A stretch of DNA of 64,000 bases. Source: DATARH01 sp963734125. Its GTDB lineage: Bacteria; Pseudomonadota; Alphaproteobacteria; ATCC43930; CGMCC-115725. Of this stretch, positions 8,775 to 17,161 are shown one piece after another. The notes under the pieces are model-generated. The model had not been told where the DNA came from. It saw only the letters and a program-made list of their open reading frames with translations, and did no database searches. The DNA lies in assembly GCA_963734125.1 (NCBI GenBank), contig CAVTGB010000029.1:1-64000 (forward strand). Direction: 5' to 3'. Numbering within the stretch: position 1 is the stretch's first letter; every line of letters starts with the position of its first letter. The position numbers and the translations under genes were made by a program.

Positions 8775-9813
8775 ATGCGCGTGTTCACGACGGTGCCCCA
8801 GGAGGATCTACGCCGGGTCGGCGCCGCGGCGCAGGCTGCCGAGGCCGAAGGGCTATGACGGCATCGTCGCGCCGGAGAACCAGCACGACCCGTTCCTCGC
8901 GCTCGCCGTCGCCGGCGCGGCGACCGACGCGGATCGAGCTCCATACCGGCGTCGCGATCGCCTTCGCGCGCACCCCGATGGCGGTGGCCGAGGTCGGCTG
9001 GGACATGGCCGGCTCGACCGGCGGACGGTTTGTCGTCGGGCTCGGGCTCGCAGGTGCGCGCGCACAACGAGCGGCGCTTTTCGGTGGCGTGGACGCCGCC
9101 GGCCCCGCGCATGCGCGAATACGTCCAGGTGTTGCGGGCGATCTGGCACTGCTGGAAGGACGGCGAAAAGCCGGCCTATGAGGGCCAGCACTATCGCTTT
9201 ACGCTGATGACCCCGAACTTCACGCCGCCCAAGATCGAGGCGCCGCCGCCGGCGGTGATGATCGCCGCGGTCGGCCCGGCGATGCTGCGGGTCGCCGCCG
9301 AGGAATGCGACGGGGTCAAGCTGCACGGCTTCTGCACCCGGAAATACCTGACGCACGAGATCATGCCGCGGATCGCGGCCGGGCTCGCCAAATCCGGCCG
9401 GGCGCGCGGACAACTATGAGATCTCGGGCGGCGGGTTTCTCGCCACCGGGCCCGACGACGAAAGCGTCGCCCGGCGGTTCGAATGGGTACGCCAGCGCGT
9501 CGCGTTTTATGGCTCGACCCCGGCCTATTACCCGGTCTTCGCAGTGCATGGCCTGGAAGATCTCGGTTTGAAGCTCAATGCGCTGGTGCGCCAGGGCAAA
9601 TGGGACGAGATGGCGAAAGAAGTCCCCGACGATGTCGCCCACCTTTTCGCCGCGGTCGGCCGCCACGACCAGATCACGAGCGCGATCGAAGCGCGCTTTG
9701 GCGGCCTCGTCGACGCCTTGACCCTGCGCGGGGACGGTGTCGGCGAAGTGCCGCCCGACCTCGTCCAGGACATCCGGCGCGTGCCGCACCGCTATCAGGG
9801 ACTGCCGCGCTGA
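8775..9813 (+). pseudogene. LLM class flavin-dependent oxidoreductase, four frameshifts
   Basis: Reading across three frames reconstructs one protein of about 345 residues: MRVFTTVPQEDLRRVG, AEAEGYDGIVAPENQHDPFL, RIELHTGVAIAFARTPM, GGRFVVGLGSQVRAHNERRF, YVQVLRAIWHCWKDGEKPAY, VMIAAVGPAMLRVAAEE and a C-terminal end at 9813. This fits the TIGR03617-like F420-dependent LLM subgroup. Breaks fall at about 8858 (GGG), 8930, 9045 (GGG) and 9410 (GCGCGG). Each is cured by removing one base, usually a G. Four same-type errors in an otherwise conserved gene favour consensus errors over decay. Confidence 0.72.
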
Positions 9814-9879
9814 GCCCGGCTATCGACCCGGCGCCGCCATTTGCGCATTATCGACCCCGTCAACACGAGGAGGATCGCC

Positions 9880-10254
9880 ATGAAGGTCGTCACGCTTAAA
9901 GACATTCCGAATCTTCCGGTCGAGGGCGCCGAGCGGATCGAAGGGTGGACGGGGCCGGTTTCGCGGTCGCGCCAGACGATCATCGAGCCCGGCGGCTCGG
10001 GGAACTACAATTGCAGCGTCGTCAACTTCAGCCAGGGCTGCACCACCGGGTGGCACACCCATACCTGCGACCAGATCCTGGTGGTGACCTCGGGCTCGGG
10101 CATGGTCGCCACCGAGCATGAAAAGCACGAGATCAATGTCGGCGATGTCGTGCACATCAAGGCCGGCGAGCGCCATTGGCACGGCGCCAAGGCCACGACG
10201 ACGATGGGGCACATCACGATCACCGCAGTCGGCGGCGAGGCCAAATTCGGATAA
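9880..10254 (+). CDS. Cupin domain protein
   Basis: A 124-residue cupin with a clear AGGAGG ribosome site about 8 bp before the ATG. Motif 1 is GCTTGWHTHTCDQILVVTSG (HxH and Q or D ligands). Motif 2 is VGDVVHIKAGERHWHGAKA. It resembles the small cupins found with tetrapyrrole or aromatic-compound catabolic genes and the one at 3536-3961. The substrate is unknown. It sits 66 bp after the broken LLM gene on the same strand and may be its operon partner. Confidence 0.87.
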   Translation: MKVVTLKDIPNLPVEGAERIEGWTGPVSRSRQTIIEPGGSGNYNCSVVNFSQGCTTGWHTHTCDQILVVTSGSGMVATEHEKHEINVGDVVHIKAGERHWHGAKATTTMGHITITAVGGEAKFG

Positions 10255-10276
10255 CCCCGACCGCTGCGGCGGCGGG

Positions 10277-11515
10277 CTAGCGCAGGCGCGAGCCCGGGTC
10301 CATTCCCAGATACACGCGGCCGCCGATCGGGTACCACTCCGGCGCGATTGTCACGGTCTGGCCGACGACGTGGAGGTCGCGCCAGCACTCGGCGAGGCGG
10401 CTCTCGCGCTTGAACGAGGTGCTGCCGCCAAACCGGTAGACCAGATCCATCGCCTCGCGCGCGCAGTCGCCGGCGTAGGTGGAGGCCAGCCGGCATCGCG
10501 CGCGCTGCTCGAGCGTGGTCGCCTGGCCGGACGCGATCGTGTTCCACAGCTCGGTGATCATCGCGGTGCGGTAGGCGCGCCCGGCGTTCAGCATCGCATC
10601 GGCCCGCCCGACGGCATCCTGGACCTGCGGGTTGTCGCGCAACAGAGCGCCGGCGCGGCCCCGCGGGATCTTACCGCCGGCCAGCTCGATCAGCGTGTCG
10701 ATACCGGCGCGCGCGATGCCGGCGATGACGGCACTGTGATGCGGCCCGACCCAGCATTGCACCGGCAGGGCATAGCTCACGCCCGGCCAACGTCCCCACT
10801 CGTTGAGGACCAGAGCCCCGGTGTGACCGACAGTCCGCCGCTCCGGCAGAAAGGCGTCCTCGACGGTCCAGTCGAAGCTGCCGGTACCGCGCAACCCGGC
10901 TACATCCCAGCTGCCCGGCACGATCTCGGCTTCCGCCCGCGGGAAAACCCCGCGCTGATAGAACGGCTTGCCGTCGGGACCGCAGCGGGGCTGGCCATTA
11001 TCGACAATCTCGAAGCTGCCGAGCATCCAGCTGGCCTGCTGACAGCCGCTGCCAAAGGGCCACCGCCCGGTGACGCGGTAGCCGCCGGGGACCGGCACCC
11101 CCTGCCCGCCCCCCTGGACCGCCGTGCCGGCGACGACGGTCGGGCCGCCGTGGCCGTAGAGCTCTTGGACGCCCGCATCGGGCAGGCCCAACGTCACGAG
11201 TTGGGCGATGCTGTTGTTGGCGAGGTTCCAGCCGACCGAACCGGCGCCCTCGGCCAACAGCTCAACGACGCGCAGATAGGTCAAGGGATCGACCTCGAGC
11301 CCACCGAGCGCGCGCGGGATCACCATCCGATAGCAGCCGGCGGCGTGCAGCTGATCGACGAGGGCCGGCGGGAAGCGCTGCTCATCTTCGATCTCCGCAT
11401 GGTACTGGCGCAGCACCGGCCGCAGCGCGGCCGCATTCTGCACCACCGGCTGCGCCTCGACATCGACAGGCAGACGCGCCGCTTCGGAGCCCGTAGTTTC
11501 GGCTATCGTGTCCAT
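10277..11515 (-). CDS. Acyl-CoA dehydrogenase family flavoprotein (monooxygenase-like)
   Basis: A 412-residue protein of the acyl-CoA dehydrogenase superfamily, in the branch that includes flavin-dependent monooxygenases such as HsaA/DszC. The N-terminal helical domain has the GCYRMVIPRALGGLEVDPLT pattern. The middle beta domain has GGYRVTGRWPFGSGCQQASW and WDVAGLRGTGSFDWTVEDAF. The C-terminal helical domain includes ARCRLASTYAGDCAREAMDL and FGGSTSFKRESRLAECWRDL. It probably binds FMN or FAD and works with a separate reductase; no reductase gene is adjacent. The substrate is unknown. Confidence 0.85.
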   Translation of the reverse strand: MDTIAETTGSEAARLPVDVEAQPVVQNAAALRPVLRQYHAEIEDEQRFPPALVDQLHAAGCYRMVIPRALGGLEVDPLTYLRVVELLAEGAGSVGWNLANNSIAQLVTLGLPDAGVQELYGHGGPTVVAGTAVQGGGQGVPVPGGYRVTGRWPFGSGCQQASWMLGSFEIVDNGQPRCGPDGKPFYQRGVFPRAEAEIVPGSWDVAGLRGTGSFDWTVEDAFLPERRTVGHTGALVLNEWGRWPGVSYALPVQCWVGPHHSAVIAGIARAGIDTLIELAGGKIPRGRAGALLRDNPQVQDAVGRADAMLNAGRAYRTAMITELWNTIASGQATTLEQRARCRLASTYAGDCAREAMDLVYRFGGSTSFKRESRLAECWRDLHVVGQTVTIAPEWYPIGGRVYLGMDPGSRLR

Positions 11516-11681
11516 CAGCTTCTCCTGCCGCCGTTCCGGTCGCCAAGCCTAGAGGCATGCTGCCGCCGAGGCTTCCCGTTTTCGATCATAGTGCGAGATT
11601 GATGGATTTCACTCCCCCGCGACGATTCCGCCGCCGAAACCTGTATGCTCCGGCGGACATGACGAGCATCGAAACTCAGCG

Positions 11682-12512
11682 GTGAGCCAGACACTCGCCG
11701 GCGCGCTTGCCGGCCTCGTCCTCGGCGCGACCGGCTGGATGAAGCCCTACCGTCGCGCCATGACACGGGCCCTCGTCTCGGAGCGGCTGGCGCAAACGGT
11801 GACGGTGGCGACGGTGGGCGGTCCGATCCATTTCCTGACACCATCCGGGCGTGCGCTGCACGACCCCTGGACGCTTTATCGCAGTGAGCCGGAAACCATC
11901 CGCTGGCTCGACGCGCTGGCGCCGGACGAGGTGTTGTGGGATATCGGCGCGAATATCGGGGTCTACGCGCTCTATGCGGCCAAGGCGCGGGGCCTGCGGG
12001 TCCTCGCCTTCGAGCCGAGCGCGGCGAGCTTTGCGGTACTGATGCGCAACATCGAACTCAACGGGCTGGGCGGCCGGATCGACGCCTATTGCCTCGCCTT
12101 CGACGCGGCGACCCGGCTCGATTACCTGCATATGGCGGCCACGGAGGCGGGCCACTCGATGCATTCGTTCGGTACCGATGAAACGAGCCGGGGTATGATC
12201 GAAGCCAAATTCCGCCAGTCCGTCCCTGGCTTCACGGTCGACGGGTTTTGCGAGCTGTTCCGGCCGCCGCCGCCCGGCCACATCAAGCTCGATGTCGACG
12301 GCAACGAGGCGGCGGTGCTGCAGGGCGCCGCGAAAACCCTCGCGACCACGGTCAAGACTGCGCTCGTCGAGATCGACAGCGAGCACATCGGCCGCGATAT
12401 CCGCCTCGCCCTCGCGCCCCTCGGTTTCGTCGAGGACGCCGCTTTCGCTGTGCAAGGGGCACGGCGCAACGTCCTGTTTCGCCGCAAGCCGGGAGCGGCG
12501 CCGCAATCCTGA
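11682..12512 (+). CDS. FkbM family methyltransferase
   Basis: A 276-residue class I SAM-dependent methyltransferase of the FkbM type. The SAM-binding loop is VLWDIGANIGVYALYAAKAR (around residues 85-105), with the acidic ribose-binding FEPSAASF after it. HIKLDVDGNEAAVLQGAAKT is the FkbM signature (usually IKIDVEGxE). FkbM enzymes usually O-methylate sugars or polyketides. The start is a GTG at 11682. It lies 15 bp before the MetE-like gene and is probably co-transcribed with it. Confidence 0.87.
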   Translation: MSQTLAGALAGLVLGATGWMKPYRRAMTRALVSERLAQTVTVATVGGPIHFLTPSGRALHDPWTLYRSEPETIRWLDALAPDEVLWDIGANIGVYALYAAKARGLRVLAFEPSAASFAVLMRNIELNGLGGRIDAYCLAFDAATRLDYLHMAATEAGHSMHSFGTDETSRGMIEAKFRQSVPGFTVDGFCELFRPPPPGHIKLDVDGNEAAVLQGAAKTLATTVKTALVEIDSEHIGRDIRLALAPLGFVEDAAFAVQGARRNVLFRRKPGAAPQS

Positions 12513-12527
12513 GGTAAGGAGCACGCC

Positions 12528-13568
12528 ATGACCTACCCGACCCACCTCGTCCCCACCACGGTCGTCGGCAGCTACCCGCAGCCCGATTGGCTGGTTGACC
12601 GCGGGGCGCTGGCCGGCCACGGCGTGCCGAGGGTCGGCGCGCCCGACATCTGGCGAGTTGCCGGGCCCTGGCTCGAAGCCGCGCAGGACGACGCGACGAT
12701 CCTTGCGATCGGCGAAATGGAACGGGCCGGCATCGACATCGTCAGCGACGGCGAAATCCGCCGCGAAAGCTACTCCAACCGCTTTGCGCTGGCGCTCGAC
12801 GGCATCGATGCCGAGCACCCGGGCCGCGTCGGGCGCAGCGGCGGCGGCTCGACCCCGGTGCCGCGGGTGGTCGGCAAGATCCGGCGCAAGGGCCCGGTTG
12901 AACTGCGCGACGCCGAGTTCCTCCTCGCCCACGCCGCTCACGCGACCAAGATCACGCTGCCCGGCCCATTCACCCTGTCGCAGCAGGCCGAAAACGCCTT
13001 CTACGCGGACGAGGAGGAGATGGCGATGGATTACGCGGTCGCGGTCAACGAGGAACTGCGGGCGCTGAAGGCGACCGGGGTCGATGTCATTCAGCTCGAC
13101 GAGCCGTGGGTGCGCACCGCTCCCGAGAAGGCCGCGCGCTGGGGTTTGAAGGCAATCAACCGGGCGCTCGCCGGGGTTCCGGGACCGACCATCGTGCATC
13201 TGTGCTTCGGCTACGCCGCGATGGTCCGCAACAAGCCGGCCGGTTACGCGTTCCTGCCGCAGCTCGCCGATGCGACCGCGACGCAGATCTCGATCGAGGC
13301 GGCGCAGCCCCGGCTCGATCTCGGCGTCCTCAAGGACTTGTCCGGTAAGACGATCGTCCTCGGGGTGCTCGATCTCGACGATCCCGCGGTCGAGACCGCC
13401 GACGAGGTTGCCGCTCGGCTGCGCCAGGGGCTCCAGCATATCGCGGCCGACCGCCTCGTCGCCGCGCCCGATTGCGGGATGAAATACCTGCCGCGCGAGC
13501 GCGCCTTCGGCAAATTGCGCGCGCTGGCCGAGGGCGCCGCGATCGTGCGCCGCGAACTGGCGGGATAA
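12528..13568 (+). CDS. Cobalamin-independent methionine synthase-like protein (MetE C-terminal domain)
   Basis: A 346-residue protein equivalent to the catalytic C-terminal barrel of MetE. It opens with TTVVGSYPQPDWLVDRGAL. Zinc-ligand motifs are present: IVHLCFGYA (His and Cys), ISIEAAQPRLDL (Glu) and AAPDCGMKYLPRE (Cys). DVIQLDEPWVRT supplies the conserved Asp/Glu. Short MetE-like proteins without the N-terminal domain may use a simple methyl donor or act in degradative demethylation. A GTAAGGAG ribosome site lies just before the ATG. Confidence 0.88.
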   Translation: MTYPTHLVPTTVVGSYPQPDWLVDRGALAGHGVPRVGAPDIWRVAGPWLEAAQDDATILAIGEMERAGIDIVSDGEIRRESYSNRFALALDGIDAEHPGRVGRSGGGSTPVPRVVGKIRRKGPVELRDAEFLLAHAAHATKITLPGPFTLSQQAENAFYADEEEMAMDYAVAVNEELRALKATGVDVIQLDEPWVRTAPEKAARWGLKAINRALAGVPGPTIVHLCFGYAAMVRNKPAGYAFLPQLADATATQISIEAAQPRLDLGVLKDLSGKTIVLGVLDLDDPAVETADEVAARLRQGLQHIAADRLVAAPDCGMKYLPRERAFGKLRALAEGAAIVRRELAG

Positions 13569-13614
13569 TGGCCCCGCGGCTTATCCTGAAACTGAACCGG
13601 GAGGGGTTGGTCGC

Positions 13615-14376
13615 ATGAAAACGACTAGGATCCTCGCAGCCCTCGCCGCCGGCATCCTCGGCGCCGGGATCGCCAGCGGCGTCAGCTCCAGCGGGGCACG
13701 CGCCGAACCGGTCGATCTCCTGCTGGTTCTCGCGGCCGATGTGTCGCGCAGCATTGACGAAGACGAATTCAACCTGCAGCGCAAGGGGTATGCCGCCGCG
13801 ATCACCGACCCCGAAGTCTTACGCGCGATCGCCGGTGGCCGCCATCACGCGATCGCGGTCACCTTTATCGAGTGGTCCGGGGCCGCCGACCAGAAAATCG
13901 TCGTCGACTGGACGGTGGTGCGCGACGAGGAGGGTGCCGGCGGGGTCGCCGCGACGATGCTCGCCGCGCCGCGCGCGTTCCTCGGCCGCACCTCGATCAG
14001 CGCTGCGATAGACTTCGCGATGCAGCGCTTTGCCGCCGCGCCGGCCGAAGGGGACAAGCGGGTTATCGACATCTCGGGCGACGGCACCAACAATGCCGGC
14101 CGCGAGATCACCGAGGCGCGCGACCAGGCGGTCGCCGCCGGCGTTACGATCAACGGACTTGCGATCACCAACACCCAGGCGAACCCGGGCTATGCCTTTC
14201 ACACCCAGCCGCCCGGCGGCCTGCCAAAATACTACGAGGACAACGTGATCGGGGGGCCCGGGGCGTTTCTGTTCCATGTCGATAATTTCGCGTCCTTCGC
14301 CGAGGCGATCACCAGGAAGCTGGTCACCGAGATCGCCGGGACGCCGCAGCGCAATCAGACGGCCGCGCTTCCCTAA
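13615..14376 (+). CDS. DUF1194 domain protein, secreted VWA-like
   Basis: A 253-residue exported protein. MKTTRILAALAAGILGAGIA is a signal peptide ending near ARAEP. The mature part begins VDLLLVLAADVSRSIDEDEF, a von Willebrand A fold with a DxSxS MIDAS metal site. Later RVIDISGDGTNNAGREITEA supplies the second MIDAS segment. DUF1194 proteins are common in alphaproteobacteria with no proven role. The start is preceded by GGGAGGGG. The stop lies only 4 bp upstream of the -35 element assigned to the thrS leader promoter. Confidence 0.87.
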   Translation: MKTTRILAALAAGILGAGIASGVSSSGARAEPVDLLLVLAADVSRSIDEDEFNLQRKGYAAAITDPEVLRAIAGGRHHAIAVTFIEWSGAADQKIVVDWTVVRDEEGAGGVAATMLAAPRAFLGRTSISAAIDFAMQRFAAAPAEGDKRVIDISGDGTNNAGREITEARDQAVAAGVTINGLAITNTQANPGYAFHTQPPGGLPKYYEDNVIGGPGAFLFHVDNFASFAEAITRKLVTEIAGTPQRNQTAALP

Positions 14377-14379
14377 CAC

Positions 14380-14408
14380 TTGACGCGGCGGCGGCCGATC
14401 GCGATATT
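14380..14408 (+). promoter_or_regulatory. Sigma70-type promoter of the thrS leader
   Basis: TTGACG (14380-14385) and GATATT (14403-14408) are separated by exactly 17 bases. Transcription would begin about 14414-14416, at or next to the ATG of the leader ORF at 14415, so the transcript may lack a 5' untranslated region. No Shine-Dalgarno sequence precedes that ATG. The -10 match is 4 of 6 and is an inference from spacing and context. Confidence 0.55.
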
Positions 14409-14414
14409 CGCGAT

Positions 14415-14492
14415 ATGAGCGCCGTTGGTCGGATCACAGTCACGACTACCAGCACCGCAGGCTCCGGGGTGCCGGGAGGTCGTGCGCGCTGA
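14415..14492 (+). CDS. Threonine-rich leader peptide of thrS (putative attenuator peptide)
   Basis: A 25-codon ORF: MSAVGRITVTTTSTAGSGVP then GGRAR and a TGA stop. Five of the seven codons from 14436 to 14456 encode threonine (ACA, then ACG ACT ACC, then ACC after one Ser). The Thr cluster overlies the 5' arm of a hairpin (14441-14456), and the next gene is threonyl-tRNA synthetase. This is the expected design of a leader peptide that stalls ribosomes when charged tRNA-Thr is scarce. It appears to be leaderless, starting at the predicted transcription start. Confidence 0.75.
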   Translation: MSAVGRITVTTTSTAGSGVPGGRAR

Positions 14493-14547
14493 TCAGGCGA
14501 CACAGCTCAAACCCGAAGGACCCCGCCGGCGACGGACGGGGTTTTTT
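14441..14547 (+). promoter_or_regulatory. Transcription attenuator upstream of thrS
   Basis: Three mutually exclusive foldings are visible. Hairpin 1:2 pairs CACGAC (14441-14446) with GTCGTG (14479-14484) and GCACC (14452-14456) with GGTGC (14468-14472). The terminator hairpin occupies 14521-14541. An alternative pairing of GTGCCGG (14469-14475) with 14526-14533 (one bulge), or of CGGGGT (14465-14470) with ACCCCG (14520-14525), would break both. A ribosome paused at the Thr codons would cover the 5' arm of hairpin 1:2 and free region 2 to form the antiterminator, allowing read-through to thrS. Seen by eye; no energies calculated. Confidence 0.7.
14520..14547 (+). terminator. Rho-independent terminator within the thrS leader
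   Basis: CCCCG (14521-14525) pairs with CGGGG (14537-14541), and CC (14526-14527) pairs with GG (14534-14535) across a bulged A. Six Ts (14542-14547) follow. It lies between the leader ORF and thrS, so it must be read through for thrS to be expressed, unless another promoter lies in 14548-14651. Confidence 0.8.
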
Positions 14548-14651
14548 GTTGTCCCTTTCGTCCGTCAAAACGGCATTATCGACGGAAGTGAGGGCGCGAT
14601 GAGATCATCTCCCGATAATATGGTGGATGCCCCGATTGGGGGAAGCTGGCG

Positions 14652-16556
14652 GTGCGGCTGCCCGACGGCAGGAGCCGCGAATTCCCCGGCCCCTTGTCCG
14701 GGGCCGACCTCGCCGCAGCGATCGGCCCCGGCCTCGCCAAGGCCGCGCTGGCGGTCAAGATCGATGGCCGGCCGCGCGACCTCGCCACGATCATCGACCA
14801 TGACGCCGATGTCGCGGTCATCACCCGCGAGATGCCCGAGGGGCTCGAGATCCTGCGCCACGATGCGGCCCATGTCATGGCCGAGGCGGTCAAGGAGCTC
14901 TATCCCGAAACCCAGGTCACCTTCGGCCCTGCAACCGACACCGGGTTCTACTACGATTTCGCCCGCGCGGTGCCGTTCACCCCCGAAGACCTCGCGCGGA
15001 TCGAGGAGCGGATGCGCGAGATCGTGCGCCGCGACGAAGAGATCACCCGCGAGGTCTGGGACCGCGACCGCGCGGTCGCCTTCTTCGCCGGCATCGGCGA
15101 ATCCTACAAGGCCCAATATATCGGCGAGATCCCGGCTGGCGAGGAGATCAGCCTTTACCGCCAGGGCAAGTTCATCGACCTGTGCACCGGGCCCCATCTG
15201 CCCTCGACCGGGCGGCTCGGCCAGGCCTTCAAGCTGATGAGCGTCGCCGGCGCCTATTGGCGGGGCGACCCGAACAATCCACAGCTTCAGCGCATTCACG
15301 GCACCGCCTGGCCGAGTCAAAAGGAGCTCGACCAGTATCTCTTCCGGCTCGAGGAAGCCGAGCGCCGCGACCACCGCAAATTGGGGCGCGAGCTCGACCT
15401 GTTCCATCTGCAGGAAGAGGCGGTCGGCAGCGTCTTCTGGCACCCCAAGGGCTGGAAACTCTTCCGCATCATCGAGGACTACATGCGCCGGCGCCTCGAT
15501 GCCGCGGGCTACCTCGAGGTCAAGGGGCCGACGCTGCTCGACCGATCCTTGTGGGAAGCCACCGGCCACTGGGAGAATTTTCGCGAGAACATGTTCATCG
15601 CCGAAAGCCGCGACGAGCGGATGCTCGCGGTCAAACCGATGAACTGCCCGGGGCACGTGCTGATATTCCGCAACCGCCTCAGAAGCTACCGCGAGTTGCC
15701 GTTGCGCCTTGCCGAATTCGGCAGCTGCCACAGGAACGAGCCGTCGGGCGCGCTGCACGGCATCATGCGGGTGCGCGGCTTCACCCAGGACGACGCGCAC
15801 GTCTTCTGCACTGAGGACCAGGTGACCGCGGAAGCGATCGCGTTCTGCCGGCTCTTATTGTCGATCTACCGCGATTTCGGCTTTGCGGACGTCGCGATCA
15901 AATTCGCCGACCGGCCGGCGCAGCGCATCGGCAGCGACGCCGTATGGGACCGCGCCGAAGCCGATCTGCGCGCCGCGGTCGAGGCGGCGGGTCTTGCCTA
16001 CACGCTCAACCCCGGCGAGGGCGCGTTTTACGGGCCAAAGCTCGAATTCGTCTTGCGCGACGCGATTGGCCGCGACTGGCAATGCGGCACCCTGCAGCTC
16101 GATTTCTCGATGCCAGGGCGGCTCGGCGCGAGCTATGTGGGCGAGGATGGCGGGCGCCACACCCCGGTCATGCTGCACCGCGCGATCCTCGGCTCGGTGG
16201 AGCGCTTTATCGGCATCCTGATCGAGCATTACGCCGGGAATTTCCCGCTCTGGCTCGCCCCGGTTCAGATTGTCGTCGCCTCGATCACCGACGAGGCGGC
16301 TGCCTACGCTGACGCGGTCGCCAGCGAGCTCGGCGGCGCCGGGCTGCGCGCCATCAGCGATACCGGCAACGAGAAGATCGGCTACAAGGTGCGCGAGCAC
16401 TCCCTCGCCAAGGTGCCGGTGATGCTCGTCGTCGGCCGGCGCGAGGCCGAGGCGCGCGGCGTTTCATTGCGCCAACTCGGCAGCCCGGCGCAGGAAGCCC
16501 TTGCGCTTGCCGAAGCCGTTGCTAGATTGAAAGGGGAGGCAGCCCCACCCGGCTAG
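14652..16556 (+). CDS. thrS: Threonyl-tRNA synthetase
   Basis: A 634-residue class II aminoacyl-tRNA synthetase that charges tRNA-Thr. In order it has a TGS domain (LPDGRSREFPGPLSGADLAA), an editing domain with HDAAHVMAEAV (HxxxH) and later IDLCTGPHLP, and the catalytic core with KPMNCPGH (Zn cysteine near residue 332). Motif 2 is FGSCHRNEPSGALHGIMRVR followed by DDAHVFC (Zn His), and motif 3 is VMLHRAILGSVERFIGILIE. A C-terminal anticodon-binding domain follows. The GTG at 14652 has GGGGGAAG about 7 bp before it; a stop at 14616 in frame excludes longer starts. Upstream attenuation by a Thr-rich leader is strongly suggested. infC follows 59 bp later. Confidence 0.96.
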   Translation: MRLPDGRSREFPGPLSGADLAAAIGPGLAKAALAVKIDGRPRDLATIIDHDADVAVITREMPEGLEILRHDAAHVMAEAVKELYPETQVTFGPATDTGFYYDFARAVPFTPEDLARIEERMREIVRRDEEITREVWDRDRAVAFFAGIGESYKAQYIGEIPAGEEISLYRQGKFIDLCTGPHLPSTGRLGQAFKLMSVAGAYWRGDPNNPQLQRIHGTAWPSQKELDQYLFRLEEAERRDHRKLGRELDLFHLQEEAVGSVFWHPKGWKLFRIIEDYMRRRLDAAGYLEVKGPTLLDRSLWEATGHWENFRENMFIAESRDERMLAVKPMNCPGHVLIFRNRLRSYRELPLRLAEFGSCHRNEPSGALHGIMRVRGFTQDDAHVFCTEDQVTAEAIAFCRLLLSIYRDFGFADVAIKFADRPAQRIGSDAVWDRAEADLRAAVEAAGLAYTLNPGEGAFYGPKLEFVLRDAIGRDWQCGTLQLDFSMPGRLGASYVGEDGGRHTPVMLHRAILGSVERFIGILIEHYAGNFPLWLAPVQIVVASITDEAAAYADAVASELGGAGLRAISDTGNEKIGYKVREHSLAKVPVMLVVGRREAEARGVSLRQLGSPAQEALALAEAVARLKGEAAPPG

Positions 16557-16615
16557 CCCGAACCGACGGCGCAATAGCGACCGCGGCCTGCGCAACTTTT
16601 GAGAGGAGAGCCTAC

Positions 16616-17152
16616 ATACCCAGACCACCGATGAACATGACCCCGACCCGTGAGGGACCTCGGATCAACGAGGAAATCTCCGTGTTGCGCGTGCGCCTCG
16701 TCGACGAGCGCGGCGGGATGGTTGGGGTCGTCGGGCGCAACGAAGCGCTCACCATGGCCGCCAATGCCGGCCTTGACCTCGTCGAGATCGCCCCCGGCGC
16801 CGATCCGCCGGTGTGCAAGATCCTCGATTACGGCAAATTCAAATACGAAGAGCAGAAAAAGAAAAACGAAGCTCGTAAAAAGCAGAAGATCATCGAGGTC
16901 AAGGAAATCAAGCTGCGCCCGAGCATCGACATCCACGATTACGCGGTCAAGATGCGCAGCATGAACAAGTTCATCGAGGAAGGCGACAAGGTCAAGGTGA
17001 CGATGCGGTTCCGCGGGCGCGAGCTGGCGCACCAGGAGCTCGGCATGAACGTCCTGATGCGGGTCAAGGACGACCTCGACGCGATCGCCAAGGTCGAACA
17101 GACCCCGCGCATGGAAGGCCGCCAGATGACGATGGTGGTGTCGCCGAAATGA
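16616..17152 (+). CDS. infC: Translation initiation factor IF-3 (probable AUA start)
   Basis: IF-3 binds the 30S subunit and rejects wrong initiation complexes. N-domain: REGPRINEEISVLRVRLVDE through DLVEIAPGADPPVCKILDYG. Lysine-rich linker: KYEEQKKKNEARKKQK. C-domain: KEIKLRPSIDIHDYAVKMRS to the stop. The first ATG is 16631, but its ribosome site would be about 20 bp away. The in-frame ATA at 16616 (reading IPRPPMNMTPTREGP) lies 5 bp after GGAGAG and gives the N-terminus usual for alphaproteobacterial IF-3. infC is known to use rare AUU/AUC/AUA starts for autogenous control, so I take ATA. It follows thrS, but rpmI-rplT are absent downstream. Confidence 0.9.
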   Translation: MPRPPMNMTPTREGPRINEEISVLRVRLVDERGGMVGVVGRNEALTMAANAGLDLVEIAPGADPPVCKILDYGKFKYEEQKKKNEARKKQKIIEVKEIKLRPSIDIHDYAVKMRSMNKFIEEGDKVKVTMRFRGRELAHQELGMNVLMRVKDDLDAIAKVEQTPRMEGRQMTMVVSPK

Positions 17153-17161
17153 CTTGAAATG

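Noticed and set aside
11676..13439. Long open frame (587 codons) on the minus strand
   Set aside because: It is antisense to the FkbM and MetE-like genes, whose motifs are clear. Its product is arginine/aspartate-rich with no family features; long antisense frames are expected in GC-rich DNA.
14441..14548. thrS leader as a T-box or SRP RNA
   Set aside because: No T-box specifier stem or UGGN bulge consensus, and no SRP GGAA-tetraloop core. The Thr-rich ORF with terminator explains the region.
14425..15237. Plus-strand frame overlapping the thrS start region
   Set aside because: Its product becomes Pro/Arg/Ser-rich inside thrS. The thrS frame carries all synthetase motifs.
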